Assembly: GCF_004402215.1 (NCBI RefSeq)
Contig: NZ_SOEZ01000070.1
Span: 16,479 to 80,478, forward strand
Origin: Cryobacterium tagatosivorans
Lineage (GTDB): Bacteria; Actinomycetota; Actinomycetes; Actinomycetales; Microbacteriaceae
Length of the DNA: 64,000 nt
Direction: 5' to 3'
A program made the translations under genes and the position numbers. Below are positions 26,874-34,885 of this stretch, piece by piece. Within the stretch, counting starts at the first letter, position 1; the number at the start of each line of letters is the position of its first letter. Under the pieces are notes generated by a model. The model worked only from the letters and a program-made list of their open reading frames with translations. It made no database searches and was not told where the DNA came from.

Positions 26874-27764
26874 GTGCTGTTGCATCATCTTGCCGTGGTC
26901 ATGCCCGCCCACAACGAGGCCGAAGGGCTCCCGGGGTTCCTCGCCGAGATCCGCGAACACGTGGCCCCGCTCGCCGACCGGGTGAGCGTCATCGTCGTCG
27001 ACGACCTCTCCACGGACGACACGGTCGAGGTGCTGGCCGCGATCGGGCTCGACTGGCCCGGGCTGAGCGTGATCCCCTCCCCGGTCAACCGAGGCCACGG
27101 CCCCACCGCGCTGGCCGCCTACCGGGCCGCCCTGGCCCTCGGCCCCGACGTCATCGTGCATGTCGACGGCGACGGCCAGTTCGAGGGCAAGGACTTCCCC
27201 CCGCTCATCCGCGCCCTCGACGACGCCGACGTCGTACACGGCGTTCGGCAACATCGCACCGACCCCTGGTTCCGGCGCGTGCTCACGGCCTGTGTCGGTC
27301 TCGTCATCGCCCTCGCAACCGGCCGGCGCATCCCGGACGTGAACACGCCTCTGCGGGCCTACCGCCCGGCCGCGATCGCCCAACTGGTCGAGCTCGTGCC
27401 CGCAGGCGCCCTCGTGCCGCACGTGCACTTCTCCCTGGCGGAGAGCCGGCTCGGTCTCCGGGTGCGGTACGTGCGCGTGCGCAGCATCCCGCGCCGCGGC
27501 AGCGTGGCCAACGGCACGATGTGGGGCGACCAGCCGAAGCAGCCGATGCTTCCGCCTGCGCGGCTGCGGGACTTCAGCCGCCGGGCCGCCGTCGAACTCT
27601 GGCAGTACTCGTTGCGGCCGGGTCTCGACAAGCTCGACCACCGGGGAGTGCTGGACCACCGGGGCAAGCTCGAGCACCGGGGCAAGCTCGACGGCCGGGG
27701 CACGGTCGAGCACCGGGGCGAGCGGGCGGAGACCGACGCCGCCTCGGGTGCGCCTAGGCCGTGA
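26874..27764 (+). CDS. GT2 dolichyl/polyprenyl-phosphate sugar synthase-like, with C-terminal peptide repeat
   Basis: 296 aa, GTG with AGGGAG six bases upstream. LAVVMPAHNEAEGLPGFL, VDDLSTDDTVEVL and VHVDGDGQFEGKDFPPL are the DPM1/GT2 motifs; GRRIPDVNTPLRAYRP is the conserved late block. Likely forms polyprenyl-phosphate-hexose for a GT-C enzyme with GtrA help. No C-terminal membrane domain. The last ~45 residues leave the family fold: five near-identical hexapeptides of the form LDHRGK from 27633 to 27722, encoded by 18-bp units that begin in a dispersed genomic repeat. Stop overlaps the next GTG (GTGA). Confidence 0.85.
   Translation: MLLHHLAVVMPAHNEAEGLPGFLAEIREHVAPLADRVSVIVVDDLSTDDTVEVLAAIGLDWPGLSVIPSPVNRGHGPTALAAYRAALALGPDVIVHVDGDGQFEGKDFPPLIRALDDADVVHGVRQHRTDPWFRRVLTACVGLVIALATGRRIPDVNTPLRAYRPAAIAQLVELVPAGALVPHVHFSLAESRLGLRVRYVRVRSIPRRGSVANGTMWGDQPKQPMLPPARLRDFSRRAAVELWQYSLRPGLDKLDHRGVLDHRGKLEHRGKLDGRGTVEHRGERAETDAASGAPRP
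27621..27639 (-). repeat. Dispersed GGTCGAG-type repeat, copy 3
   Basis: GGTCTCGACAAGCTCGACC on the plus strand, the reverse complement of GGTCGAGCTTGTCGAGACC. It matches the two copies in 9305-9362 except for central bases and starts the repetitive 3' end of the GT2 gene. Confidence 0.7.
27633..27722 (+). repeat. Five 18-bp tandem units encoding LDHRGK-like hexapeptides
   Basis: Units at 27633, 27651, 27669, 27687 and 27705 encode LDHRGV, LDHRGK, LEHRGK, LDGRGT and VEHRGE. All keep the codon phase of the GT2 gene. The shared DNA core is CTCGA(C/G)CACCGGGGC. The first unit overlaps a dispersed repeat, so the array probably grew by slippage from it. Confidence 0.85.
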
Positions 27765-29266
27765 CGCGCTTACGCGGGGCGCTGTTTTCGCTGGCCCTGG
27801 CGCTGGTCGTGCTCGCCCACCTGCTCGTCGCCGCGCCGAGCCTGCTGGAGCTGCGCCTGTGGGAAGACGAGGCGTTCAACCTAACCGTGCCGCTGAACCT
27901 GCTCCGCGGACTCGGCTACACGAGCGACGGCACCCTCTCGGGCAGCCAGCTGACCCCGTTCGATGCGCGCATTTCCACCGGCCCGGTCGTGCTGCTGCCC
28001 GTCACGGCGGCGCTGGCGACCGGCGCGGACCTGGTCCTGGCCGGGCGGGCCGTAATGCTCGTCTTCTACGCGGCGCTGCTCGCCGGGCTGTGGATCGTCG
28101 GTCGACGCGTCGGCGGCCGTTGGGCCGGCCTGGCCGCCGTCTCGGTGCCGTTGGCGCTCAACACGAACGGCTCTGCGTCGCCGCTGCAGGGTCCGGCCGA
28201 CATCCTCGGGGAGATTCCGGCGGCTGCACTGATCGTTTTCGCCCTCGCCACCTTCCGTTCGCGCCCGTGGCTCGCCGGCCTGCTGCTGGGCCTGGCCGTG
28301 CAGTGCAAGACGATCGCGCTGCTCGCCTTTCCCGCGCTCCTGCTCGCCGTGTTCTTCACGGAACCGGGCCAGACGGTCCGGCAACGGCTTCGACGGACGC
28401 TGCCGATGATCGGGATGGCGGTCGTTCCCACGGCGCTCTTCGAACTGTGGCAGCTGGTCGCGCTCGGTCCGGCCGGGTTCGCCCTGGCGACCCGGAACTT
28501 CATCGGGTTCCTCGTCAAGGGCGGCCAGACGGGCTATTTCCCGCCCCTGGACAAGCTCGTGGCGCTGTTGTCGGCCTGGCGGTTGCCCTTGGTGGTCGTG
28601 GTCCTCGTGGTCATCGGCGCGATCGCCCTCGGCGTCTACATCGTGCGGCTCGCTCGCCGAGGGGCGATCTGCCTGCCGGCCGGCGCAGGCGAGGACGCTT
28701 CCCCGCGGGAGCTCATCGTGTTGCTGGGCGCCGCGGCGTTCGGGGTGCTGACCTGGGCGGCGTGGTGGATCGCCTCCGCGCACACGCCGGTCTGGATCCG
28801 GCATCCGTCGCCCGGGCTGTTCGCGTTCCTGCCGGTGCTCGCGGCTTATGTCGTTCTCGCCCTCCGGGTGCTCCTCGGGGCGCCGCAGGCGCGCCCGCGT
28901 ATCGTCGCGGCGGTGGGCGCCGTTGCGCTCGCCGCGGTCCTGGTGCTGCCCGCCGCGGTCCACGCCTCCGATGCGCGCGCTGGCCGGCATGAAACGCTGG
29001 GCGATCAGCGCGCGGCAGCCGCGGGGATCGCCGCCGTCCACCAGCCGTGGCTGGCCGGCGCCTGGGGCGGTTCCGTGAGCGTGACGGTGATGTCCGGTGC
29101 TCACGCCGCGCTCACCGATGCGCCCCAAGTCGGTGACACAACGCGCATCTGGTCGGTCCGAGACCACCCGAACCGTGCGGCGTTCGACGAATGGCTGGGC
29201 GTACACTGCGGGCGGGAACTGCTCGCCACGCATGGCTACGTCGTCTGTGCGGCGCCGCCGGGCTGA
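27761..29266 (+). CDS. GT-C-like membrane glycosyltransferase (GT39/PMT-like)
   Basis: 501 aa, GTG overlapping the previous stop. An N-terminal membrane segment ends in RLWEDEAFNLTVPLNLLRG, the acidic first-loop motif (ED) of GT-C enzymes, and some ten further segments follow up to ~400, with a soluble C-terminal domain (VMSGAHAALTDAPQ to the end). It would use the polyprenyl-linked sugar made by the overlapping GT2 gene to glycosylate protein or glycan outside the membrane. Sequence is not a close match to any named subfamily I recognise. Confidence 0.75.
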   Translation: MTRLRGALFSLALALVVLAHLLVAAPSLLELRLWEDEAFNLTVPLNLLRGLGYTSDGTLSGSQLTPFDARISTGPVVLLPVTAALATGADLVLAGRAVMLVFYAALLAGLWIVGRRVGGRWAGLAAVSVPLALNTNGSASPLQGPADILGEIPAAALIVFALATFRSRPWLAGLLLGLAVQCKTIALLAFPALLLAVFFTEPGQTVRQRLRRTLPMIGMAVVPTALFELWQLVALGPAGFALATRNFIGFLVKGGQTGYFPPLDKLVALLSAWRLPLVVVVLVVIGAIALGVYIVRLARRGAICLPAGAGEDASPRELIVLLGAAAFGVLTWAAWWIASAHTPVWIRHPSPGLFAFLPVLAAYVVLALRVLLGAPQARPRIVAAVGAVALAAVLVLPAAVHASDARAGRHETLGDQRAAAAGIAAVHQPWLAGAWGGSVSVTVMSGAHAALTDAPQVGDTTRIWSVRDHPNRAAFDEWLGVHCGRELLATHGYVVCAAPPG

Positions 29267-29287
29267 CGTCCGGCTGAGCCGACGGAG

Positions 29288-29968
29288 TCAGCGGCGGCGG
29301 AACGGGCCTGCGGACACTCGATTCGCCCAGCGCGTGCGGTGCAACCAGGTTCCCATGCCGAGCAACGCGGCGACAGCGAGGCTGCCGCCGAGGGCAATCA
29401 CCGCGAGCGTGGGGGTGCCCGAACCGGCGATGGGGCTGGTGTAGTCCACGTTCCAGGCCGCGACGACCGGGGCGGGAGCTTCGGTTGGGGCCGGCGTCGG
29501 GACGAGCGCGGACGGGCGGTTCGGCTTCACCGCGGGCTTGGCGACACTCGGCATGCTCTCTTGCGGGTCTCCAACGGTGGGCTCTTCGGAGAAGCTGGAG
29601 AAGCCGCCGGCAGGACCGGGCATCCACTCGGACGGCTGCGGAGCCGGGTCCCCGGGAGTGCTGGGCCGCGGGCGTGACGGCGTGGGGGTCACCGCTTCAG
29701 GAGCCGGCGGCAAGTCGACGGCAGGCTCTTCGCTCGGCGGGAGCACCGTACCGGGGGAGACCGTGTCGTCGGCGGGATCTGGCACGACCTCTACCGGTGG
29801 CGTCACCGGGTCGGGCGTCACCGGGTCGGGCGCGGGTGGCGCCGGCTCTGTGGTCGGCAGGGGCGGTGCGACCTCGGCCCACGCCGTGAGCGCAGGCGAA
29901 CCGAGCGCGAGCGCGATCGCGAGTGCGACAGCGGCGAACGCAGGCCCCCCGCCTGCTGATCTGGTCAT
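29288..29968 (-). CDS. Secreted Pro/Thr/Glu-rich protein with C-terminal membrane anchor
   Basis: 226 aa from ATG 29966-29968. Signal peptide (FAAVALAIALALGSPALTAWA), then ~140 residues dominated by Pro, Thr, Glu, Val and Ser (PPLPTTEPAPPAPDPVTP), then IAGSGTPTLAVIALGGSLAV...LLGMG and a basic end (HRTRWANRVSAGPFRRR). This is the layout of a wall-spanning stalk with a C-terminal transmembrane stop; there is no LPXTG. Low complexity prevents a functional call. Converges on the GT-C-like gene. Confidence 0.7.
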   Translation of the reverse strand: MTRSAGGGPAFAAVALAIALALGSPALTAWAEVAPPLPTTEPAPPAPDPVTPDPVTPPVEVVPDPADDTVSPGTVLPPSEEPAVDLPPAPEAVTPTPSRPRPSTPGDPAPQPSEWMPGPAGGFSSFSEEPTVGDPQESMPSVAKPAVKPNRPSALVPTPAPTEAPAPVVAAWNVDYTSPIAGSGTPTLAVIALGGSLAVAALLGMGTWLHRTRWANRVSAGPFRRR

Positions 29969-29982
29969 CTGCGCGGCCGGAC

Positions 29983-30129
29983 CTACAGGTCCATGGTCAG
30001 CGCGGCCCAGCCGACGACGCCCGCGGACGCGGCGGCGGCGAGCAGGAAGGAGTACTGCAGCCACTTCCGGCTGCGGCCCCGTCGCAACAGGGCCTGGTGG
30101 CCCCTTTGCTCGGGGCGGATTTTCGTCAC
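29983..30129 (-). CDS. Small single-pass membrane protein
   Basis: 48 aa from GTG 30127-30129 (a GTG at 30201 would give 72 aa). Basic start TKIRPEQRGHQALLRRGRSR, then a hydrophobic segment LQYSFLLAAAASAGVVGWAA and a short tail. It precedes the Pro-rich secreted protein by 14 bases on the same strand, so the two may be an operon. No family recognised; start uncertain. Confidence 0.4.
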   Translation of the reverse strand: MTKIRPEQRGHQALLRRGRSRKWLQYSFLLAAAASAGVVGWAALTMDL

Positions 30130-30232
30130 GCCCGAGCTTATGGGAGGAGAGATCGCCGCAGCCAGCCCGGGCCACCCCCAGAAAGGGGAGGCGGTTGGCA
30201 CCGGATAGGCTCGACTCTATGGGGAATTTCGC

Positions 30233-31546
30233 ATGAGAATGTCCGTCATCGGCTGTGGCTACCTGGGTGCGGTGCACGCGTCGGCGATGGCCGAGCTGGG
30301 GCATGACGTGATCGGGATCGACGTCGACCCCGACAAGATCGCCCACCTGGCCCAGGGCCGGCCGCCGTTCTTCGAGCCGGGGCTGTCCGAGGTGCTGACC
30401 TCGGCCATGAACTCCGGGCGACTCCGATTCAGCACGGACATCGCCGATGCCGCCGGCGCCCAGGTGCACTTCGTCGCCGTCGGAACCCCGCAGAAGCAAG
30501 GCAGCCACGCCGCAGACCTCCGCTACGTCGACGCCGCGATCAAGTCACTGCTGCCGCACCTCGCCGCCGGCGACCTGGTCGTGGGCAAGAGCACCGTTCC
30601 GGTCGGCACCGCGGCCCGCCTCGCCGAGATGATCGCCGCCTCCGGCACGGGGGCCTCGCTGGCCTGGAACCCCGAGTTCCTGCGCGAGGGTTTCGCCGTG
30701 CAGGACACGGTCAGCCCCGACCGCCTCGTCTACGGCGTGCCCGGCGGCGACGCGGGGGAGCACGCCACGGCCGTGCTGAACGAGGTCTACGCGTCCGCGA
30801 TCGCCGCCGACACCCCGCTCGTGGTCACCGACTATGCCACGGCCGAGCTCGTCAAGGTCGCCGCGAACGCGTTCCTCGCCACCAAGATCAGCTTCATCAA
30901 CGCGATGGCCGAGATCGCCGAGGTTTCCGGCGCCGACGTCACCCAACTCGCGGATGCCATCGGGTTCGACAATCGCATCGGCCGCCGCTTCCTGAACGCC
31001 GGCGTCGGCTTCGGCGGCGGCTGCCTGCCCAAGGACATCCGCGCCTTCACCGCCCGCGCCGAGGAGCTCGGCCGGGGCGAATCGGTCGCCTTCCTCAAGG
31101 AGGTCGACGCGATCAACCTGCGCCGGCGCCAGCGGGTCGTCGACCTCGCGGTCTCCGCGCTCGGCCGGCCGGTGCACACCGCCAAGGTCGCCGTGCTCGG
31201 GCTGAGCTTCAAGCCGCATTCCGACGACGTGCGCGACTCCCCGGCGCTCGACGTGGCCGTGCAGCTGCGCGGTCTCGGCGCCGACGTCGTCGCCACCGAC
31301 CCGCAGGCCATCGAGAACTCGCGGGCGCGGCATCCGCAGCTGAGCTATTCGACCGACCTCGAGGAGACCCTGCGCGGCGCGGATGCCGTTGTCCTGGTCA
31401 CCGAGTGGCCCGAGTTCCGGGAGCTGGACCCGGTGTGGGCAGCGACGCTCGTGCGCACCCCGACCATCATTGACGGACGCAACACGCTCAACGCGGCCGC
31501 CTGGCGCGCCGCGGGTTGGACCTACCTGGGATTGGGACGACCCTGA
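30233..31546 (+). CDS. UDP-glucose 6-dehydrogenase
   Basis: 437 aa, GGGGA seven bases before ATG. MSVIGCGYLGAVHASAMAEL (NAD-binding GxGxxG), FFEPGLSEVL, VGKSTVPVGT, ELVKVAANAFLATKISFINA and the catalytic Cys in GFGGGCLPKDIRAF are all present. It oxidises UDP-glucose to UDP-glucuronate, supplying an acidic sugar for the EPS. The length and C-terminal substrate domain (FKPHSDDVRDSPAL) are normal for the family. TGATG overlap with the LCP gene couples them. Confidence 0.93.
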   Translation: MRMSVIGCGYLGAVHASAMAELGHDVIGIDVDPDKIAHLAQGRPPFFEPGLSEVLTSAMNSGRLRFSTDIADAAGAQVHFVAVGTPQKQGSHAADLRYVDAAIKSLLPHLAAGDLVVGKSTVPVGTAARLAEMIAASGTGASLAWNPEFLREGFAVQDTVSPDRLVYGVPGGDAGEHATAVLNEVYASAIAADTPLVVTDYATAELVKVAANAFLATKISFINAMAEIAEVSGADVTQLADAIGFDNRIGRRFLNAGVGFGGGCLPKDIRAFTARAEELGRGESVAFLKEVDAINLRRRQRVVDLAVSALGRPVHTAKVAVLGLSFKPHSDDVRDSPALDVAVQLRGLGADVVATDPQAIENSRARHPQLSYSTDLEETLRGADAVVLVTEWPEFRELDPVWAATLVRTPTIIDGRNTLNAAAWRAAGWTYLGLGRP

Positions 31547-32604
31547 TGACTGACATCTTCTCCGGCCCGGCTTACGAGCCCCAGCCCAAGACCAGGCCGC
31601 AGCCCTCGCGCAAGAAGAAGGGCTGGATCATCGCCCTCGTTGCCGCAGGGGCCGTCGTGCTCCTGGTCGCCGGAGGGGCCGGCGTCTACGCCTGGACGCT
31701 CAGCAGCACCTTCGACAACAAGACCGAGAAGATCGCCGACGCCTTCCCGAAGGACGATGCCGCGCGCCCGCCCGTGCTGGAGGGAGTTGCGTCGAAGGCG
31801 CAGAACATCCTGCTCCTGGGCTCCGACACCCGGGGGTCGATCGGCACGTCGCTCGCCGAGGCCGGCGGGGCGCGCACCGACACGATCATGGTGGCCCACA
31901 TCCCGGCCGACCGGAAGAACATCTACGTGATGTCGATCATGCGCGACAGCTGGCTGGAGATCCCCGGGCACGGCAAGGCGAAGGTCAACGCCGCCATGGC
32001 GTTCGGGGGAGTGCCGCTTGCCGTCGAGACCATCGAGAGCTTGCTCGGCGCGCGGATCGACCACGTGGCCATCGTCGACTTCACCGGGTTCAAGGGCGTG
32101 ACGAACGCGCTCGGCGGCGTCGATGTGGACAACCAGGTCGCCTTCAACTCCTCGCACATGAAGGGCCACTACTTCGCGCAGGGCCCAAACCACCTGAACG
32201 GAACGGAGGCGCTCGCCTTCGTGCGGGAGCGCTATGGGTTCCGCGACGGCGACTTCCAGCGCGCGCGCAACCAGCAGGCCTTCATCAAGGCCGTGCTGAA
32301 GACCACCCTGAGCGCTGAGACCCTGACCGATCCGGGCAAGATCAGCGGGCTGGTCGGCGCCGTGGCGCCCTTCCTCGCGGTCGACGAAGGACTGAACTCC
32401 GCCTACGTCGCCGGCCTCGGGGTGGAGATGCGCGACGTCCGCGTCGGCAACGTCACGTTCTTCACCATGCCGACCAAGGGCACGGGCACCGAGGGCGGCC
32501 AGTCGGTCGTGAACATCGACTGGGACAAGCTCGCGCTCGTGCAGAAGGCCTTCCAGACCGACACCCTCGACCTGTATCAGCCCGAGGTGCAGACGATCGG
32601 TTAA
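31546..32604 (+). CDS. LytR-CpsA-Psr (LCP) family glycopolymer-wall ligase
   Basis: 352 aa. Cytoplasmic Pro/Lys-rich start, membrane segment ~residues 28-48 (IIALVAAGAVVLLVAGG), then the LCP domain: ILLLGSDTRGS, RTDTIMVAHIPADR, MSIMRDSWLEIPG and FRDGDFQRARNQQAFI, including the Arg/Asp residues that bind the polyprenyl pyrophosphate. Family members transfer polyprenyl-linked glycopolymer to peptidoglycan; here EPS or teichoic-like polymer. The extra LCP_C domain of some homologues is absent. Start ATG overlaps the UDP-glucose dehydrogenase stop. A close paralogue follows at 32938. Confidence 0.9.
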   Translation: MTDIFSGPAYEPQPKTRPQPSRKKKGWIIALVAAGAVVLLVAGGAGVYAWTLSSTFDNKTEKIADAFPKDDAARPPVLEGVASKAQNILLLGSDTRGSIGTSLAEAGGARTDTIMVAHIPADRKNIYVMSIMRDSWLEIPGHGKAKVNAAMAFGGVPLAVETIESLLGARIDHVAIVDFTGFKGVTNALGGVDVDNQVAFNSSHMKGHYFAQGPNHLNGTEALAFVRERYGFRDGDFQRARNQQAFIKAVLKTTLSAETLTDPGKISGLVGAVAPFLAVDEGLNSAYVAGLGVEMRDVRVGNVTFFTMPTKGTGTEGGQSVVNIDWDKLALVQKAFQTDTLDLYQPEVQTIG

Positions 32605-32633
32605 GCCGCGCGCTCAGAGCGGCGACCTGCAAG

Positions 32634-32798
32634 CTACATAACCATGTGGCGGTGCCATTCCGCCTTGTGATCGCGGGAGCAGAATCCGTAGGTGCCGTAG
32701 CTGGGAACGGGCCCGGCCGACGCTCCTCCGCAGAGGGCGCAGGACCGCATCAAGAGGCCCCTCATGCGCAGGACGAAGAGGTGGAGTCGGGTGCGCAT
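32634..32798 (-). CDS. Small TRASH/FCS-like zinc-finger protein
   Basis: 54 aa, ATG 32796-32798. After a basic start (RTRLHLFVLRMRG) comes CALCG, a 14-residue spacer, then YGFCSRDHKAEWHRH. The CxxC...FCS pattern resembles FCS/TRASH-type zinc ribbons, with His in place of the last Cys. It lies antisense between two LCP genes and diverges from the second. No close homologue recognised; expression unproven. Confidence 0.5.
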   Translation of the reverse strand: MRTRLHLFVLRMRGLLMRSCALCGGASAGPVPSYGTYGFCSRDHKAEWHRHMVM

Positions 32799-32853
32799 GA
32801 GACCCACTCTAGGTGCGACGGGGCGGCGAACATGAATCCGACTCGACACTTCA

Positions 32854-32881
32854 TTGACAGGCTGGGCGGGCGGAATACTCT
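32854..32881 (+). promoter_or_regulatory. Candidate promoter for second LCP gene
   Basis: TTGACA (32854-32859) is a perfect -35. A weak TACTCT (32876-32881) lies 16 bases further as a possible -10. Transcription from here would begin near 32888, after ATG 32884, which favours GTG 32938 as the LCP start. Confidence 0.4.
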
Positions 32882-32937
32882 GAATGAGACTGCTGACGAG
32901 CCGTCGGGTGGGCTCACAACGGATTGTGGGGTGCCCT

Positions 32938-33966
32938 GTGACGCACGCGATGTCTCCGCGCGAGGCGGCTGCCGGGCCCGCCCGCAAGCGCAGAACCTGG
33001 CGGGTCGCGCTCATCGGCGTCGGTGCGCTGCTTCTCGCCGGCGGCATCCTCGGCGCCTATGCGTGGTTCCTCAGCAGTACCTTCGACACGCAAACGGAGA
33101 AGATCTCGGAGGCCTTTCCCCGCCCCTATTCGCTCCGCCCTCCCGTGCTCGAGGGCGAGGCGGCCAAGGCGCAGAACATCCTGCTGCTCGGCTCCGACAC
33201 CGGCAGGCCGAGCGGCGGCTCGGTCGCAGCCCTCGGTGCCCGGCACTCCGACTCGGTCATCGTCGTGCACATCCCGGCCGACCGGGCGCACATTTACGTG
33301 CTGTCGATCCTGCGGGACAGCTGGGTCGACGTCCCCGGGCACGGCCAGGCGCGGATCAACGCCGCACTGTCCCTCGGCGGCGTGCCGACCGCGGTCGCAA
33401 CGATCGAGGGCCTGCTGGGCGCACGGATGGACCATGTGGCCATCGTCGACTTCACCGGCTTCCGGGGGGTCACGGATGCGCTCGGCGGCGTCGACATCGA
33501 CAACCCGGTGGCGTTCAGCTCGAGCCGCCTCGAGGGCCGCTACTTCAAGCGGGGAACCCTCCATGTGAACGGAACGGAAGCCCTCGCCTTCGTGCGTGAG
33601 AGGCACGCGTTCCGGGACGGCGATTTCCAGCGCACCCGAAACCAGCAGGCGTTCATGAAGGCCCTGATGACCGAGGTGCTGAGCGCGGGAACCCTCACCG
33701 ACCCCGGCAAGGTCAGCGGCCTGGTCGGCGCCGTCGCGCCCTTCCTCGCGGTCGATCCCGGTCTCAACTCCGCCTACCTGGCCGGACTCGCGCTCGAGTT
33801 GCGCGAGACGCGAGCGGACGACGTCACGTTCTTCACCGCGCCGGCCAAGGGCACAGCCATCGTGGGCGAGCACCCCATCGTGAAAATAGACCCGGTCAAG
33901 TTCGCGGCGCTGCGGGAGGCTTTCACGGAGGACACCCTCGACGCCTATCTGTCAGCCCCCCAATAG
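32938..33966 (+). CDS. LCP family protein, paralogue of 31546-32604
   Basis: 342 aa from GTG 32938; ATG 32884 would add 18 residues but probably precedes the transcript start. Membrane segment RVALIGVGALLLAGGILGAY, then ILLLGSDTGRPS, RHSDSVIVVHIPADR, LSILRDSWVDVPG and FRDGDFQRTRNQQAFM. More than half of positions match the first LCP by eye, so this is a tandem duplication with divergence. It may anchor a different polymer or be regulated separately. Its stop codon lies inside a perfect GC-rich palindrome. Confidence 0.9.
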   Translation: MTHAMSPREAAAGPARKRRTWRVALIGVGALLLAGGILGAYAWFLSSTFDTQTEKISEAFPRPYSLRPPVLEGEAAKAQNILLLGSDTGRPSGGSVAALGARHSDSVIVVHIPADRAHIYVLSILRDSWVDVPGHGQARINAALSLGGVPTAVATIEGLLGARMDHVAIVDFTGFRGVTDALGGVDIDNPVAFSSSRLEGRYFKRGTLHVNGTEALAFVRERHAFRDGDFQRTRNQQAFMKALMTEVLSAGTLTDPGKVSGLVGAVAPFLAVDPGLNSAYLAGLALELRETRADDVTFFTAPAKGTAIVGEHPIVKIDPVKFAALREAFTEDTLDAYLSAPQ

Positions 33967-34001
33967 GGGGCTGAAACGCACCGCCACGCGCCCCCTATGC
34001 T
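33952..34001 (+). promoter_or_regulatory. 9-bp-stem palindrome and -10-like element upstream of DUF2510 gene
   Basis: TCAGCCCCC-CAATA-GGGGGCTGA (33952-33974) overlaps the LCP stop codon. TATGCT (33996-34001) starts 26 bases after the last G, and the GTG start follows 28 bases later. The same spacings recur upstream of the second DUF2510 copy (62388-62432), so this is likely a promoter with an overlapping operator rather than a terminator. Confidence 0.55.
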
Positions 34002-34029
34002 GGCCGCACCCGACCATCAAGGAGTCCTC

Positions 34030-34620
34030 GTGAGCGACCCGACCGGAACAATCTCCACGCAGCAAGGCTGGTACCCGGACCCCTCCGGGGCGGGCCGACT
34101 GCGTTGGTGGGACGGCGCCAGGTGGACCCAGCACGTGCACGATCCCTCTGCGGCGAACCCCCCGGTCGCCCGCGTGTCGCTCCGCGACCCGGCGATGCCC
34201 GTCTACAGCGCCTCCATCTGGATGATCGTCGCGCTGCCGCTGCTCTCCGTGTTCGCGCTGGCAACGTTCGACCTCACCGGGTTCCTGATCGGTGTCACGT
34301 CGGGCCTGGCCTTCCTCGACCCGGGCTACCTCTTCCTCTCTGTGCTCGGCTCGGCCATCTCGGTCGCCTCGATCATTTTCGCGTTCGTCGACTGGCGGGG
34401 GCTCGAGGCGGACGGCTTCGAGCGTCCGCTCCACTGGGCCTGGGCCTTCCTGTCGATGGGGCTCTACGTGATCGGGCGGTCCGTCGTCGTTTACCGCCAG
34501 GCGGGCCGCGGGCTCCTGCCGATCGGCGCCCTCGTTCTTCTCGTCATCGTGTCCACCGGCGTGCTCGTGCTCAAGTACATCGACGCGATGCCGGCCATGT
34601 CGATGTCGCTCGGAGGCTAG
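34030..34620 (+). CDS. DUF2510 membrane protein
   Basis: 196 aa from GTG 34030 with AAGGAG at 34019-34024. The N-terminal GWYPDPSGAGRLRWWDGARW is the DUF2510 signature, a short motif found in actinobacterial membrane proteins. Four hydrophobic segments follow (for example ASIWMIVALPLLSVFALATF and LLPIGALVLLVIVSTGVLVL). Function is not established for the domain. A frameshifted paralogue lies at 62461-63092 with the same leader sequence, marking this as part of a duplicated block. Confidence 0.8.
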   Translation: MSDPTGTISTQQGWYPDPSGAGRLRWWDGARWTQHVHDPSAANPPVARVSLRDPAMPVYSASIWMIVALPLLSVFALATFDLTGFLIGVTSGLAFLDPGYLFLSVLGSAISVASIIFAFVDWRGLEADGFERPLHWAWAFLSMGLYVIGRSVVVYRQAGRGLLPIGALVLLVIVSTGVLVLKYIDAMPAMSMSLGG

Positions 34621-34681
34621 GCCGGCAGCATGCCGGGCGGCGGACGCCCGTCCCATCGACCCCGTGCGGGAGAATGGGACG

Positions 34682-34801
34682 ATGTTCGATCGGATGACTG
34701 AGTTGCTCGCGGGCGTGCCCCTGATCGACGGCCACAACGACCTGCCCGACTCCCTGCGGGTGAGCGCCGGCTACTCGGTGGCGGGCCTCGAGTCGGTGAG
34801 A
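34682..34801 (+). pseudogene. 5' fragment of M19 membrane dipeptidase gene
   Basis: Forty codons starting MFDRMTELLAGVPLIDGHND match the start of the intact dipeptidase at 49222 (100 of 120 bases identical by hand count), including the His-x-Asp zinc ligands. After the codon for Arg40 (34799-34801) homology stops abruptly and unrelated sequence begins. The rest of the gene is missing here. This marks the left edge of the catabolic module. Confidence 0.85.
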
Positions 34802-34885
34802 GGTCCTTCAGCGAAAACGAATCTTCACAGGTCAGGAGTCAACCAAACCGGGGTCAGTCCCGTCCCAGTGCGGCGTGCTCTTAGT

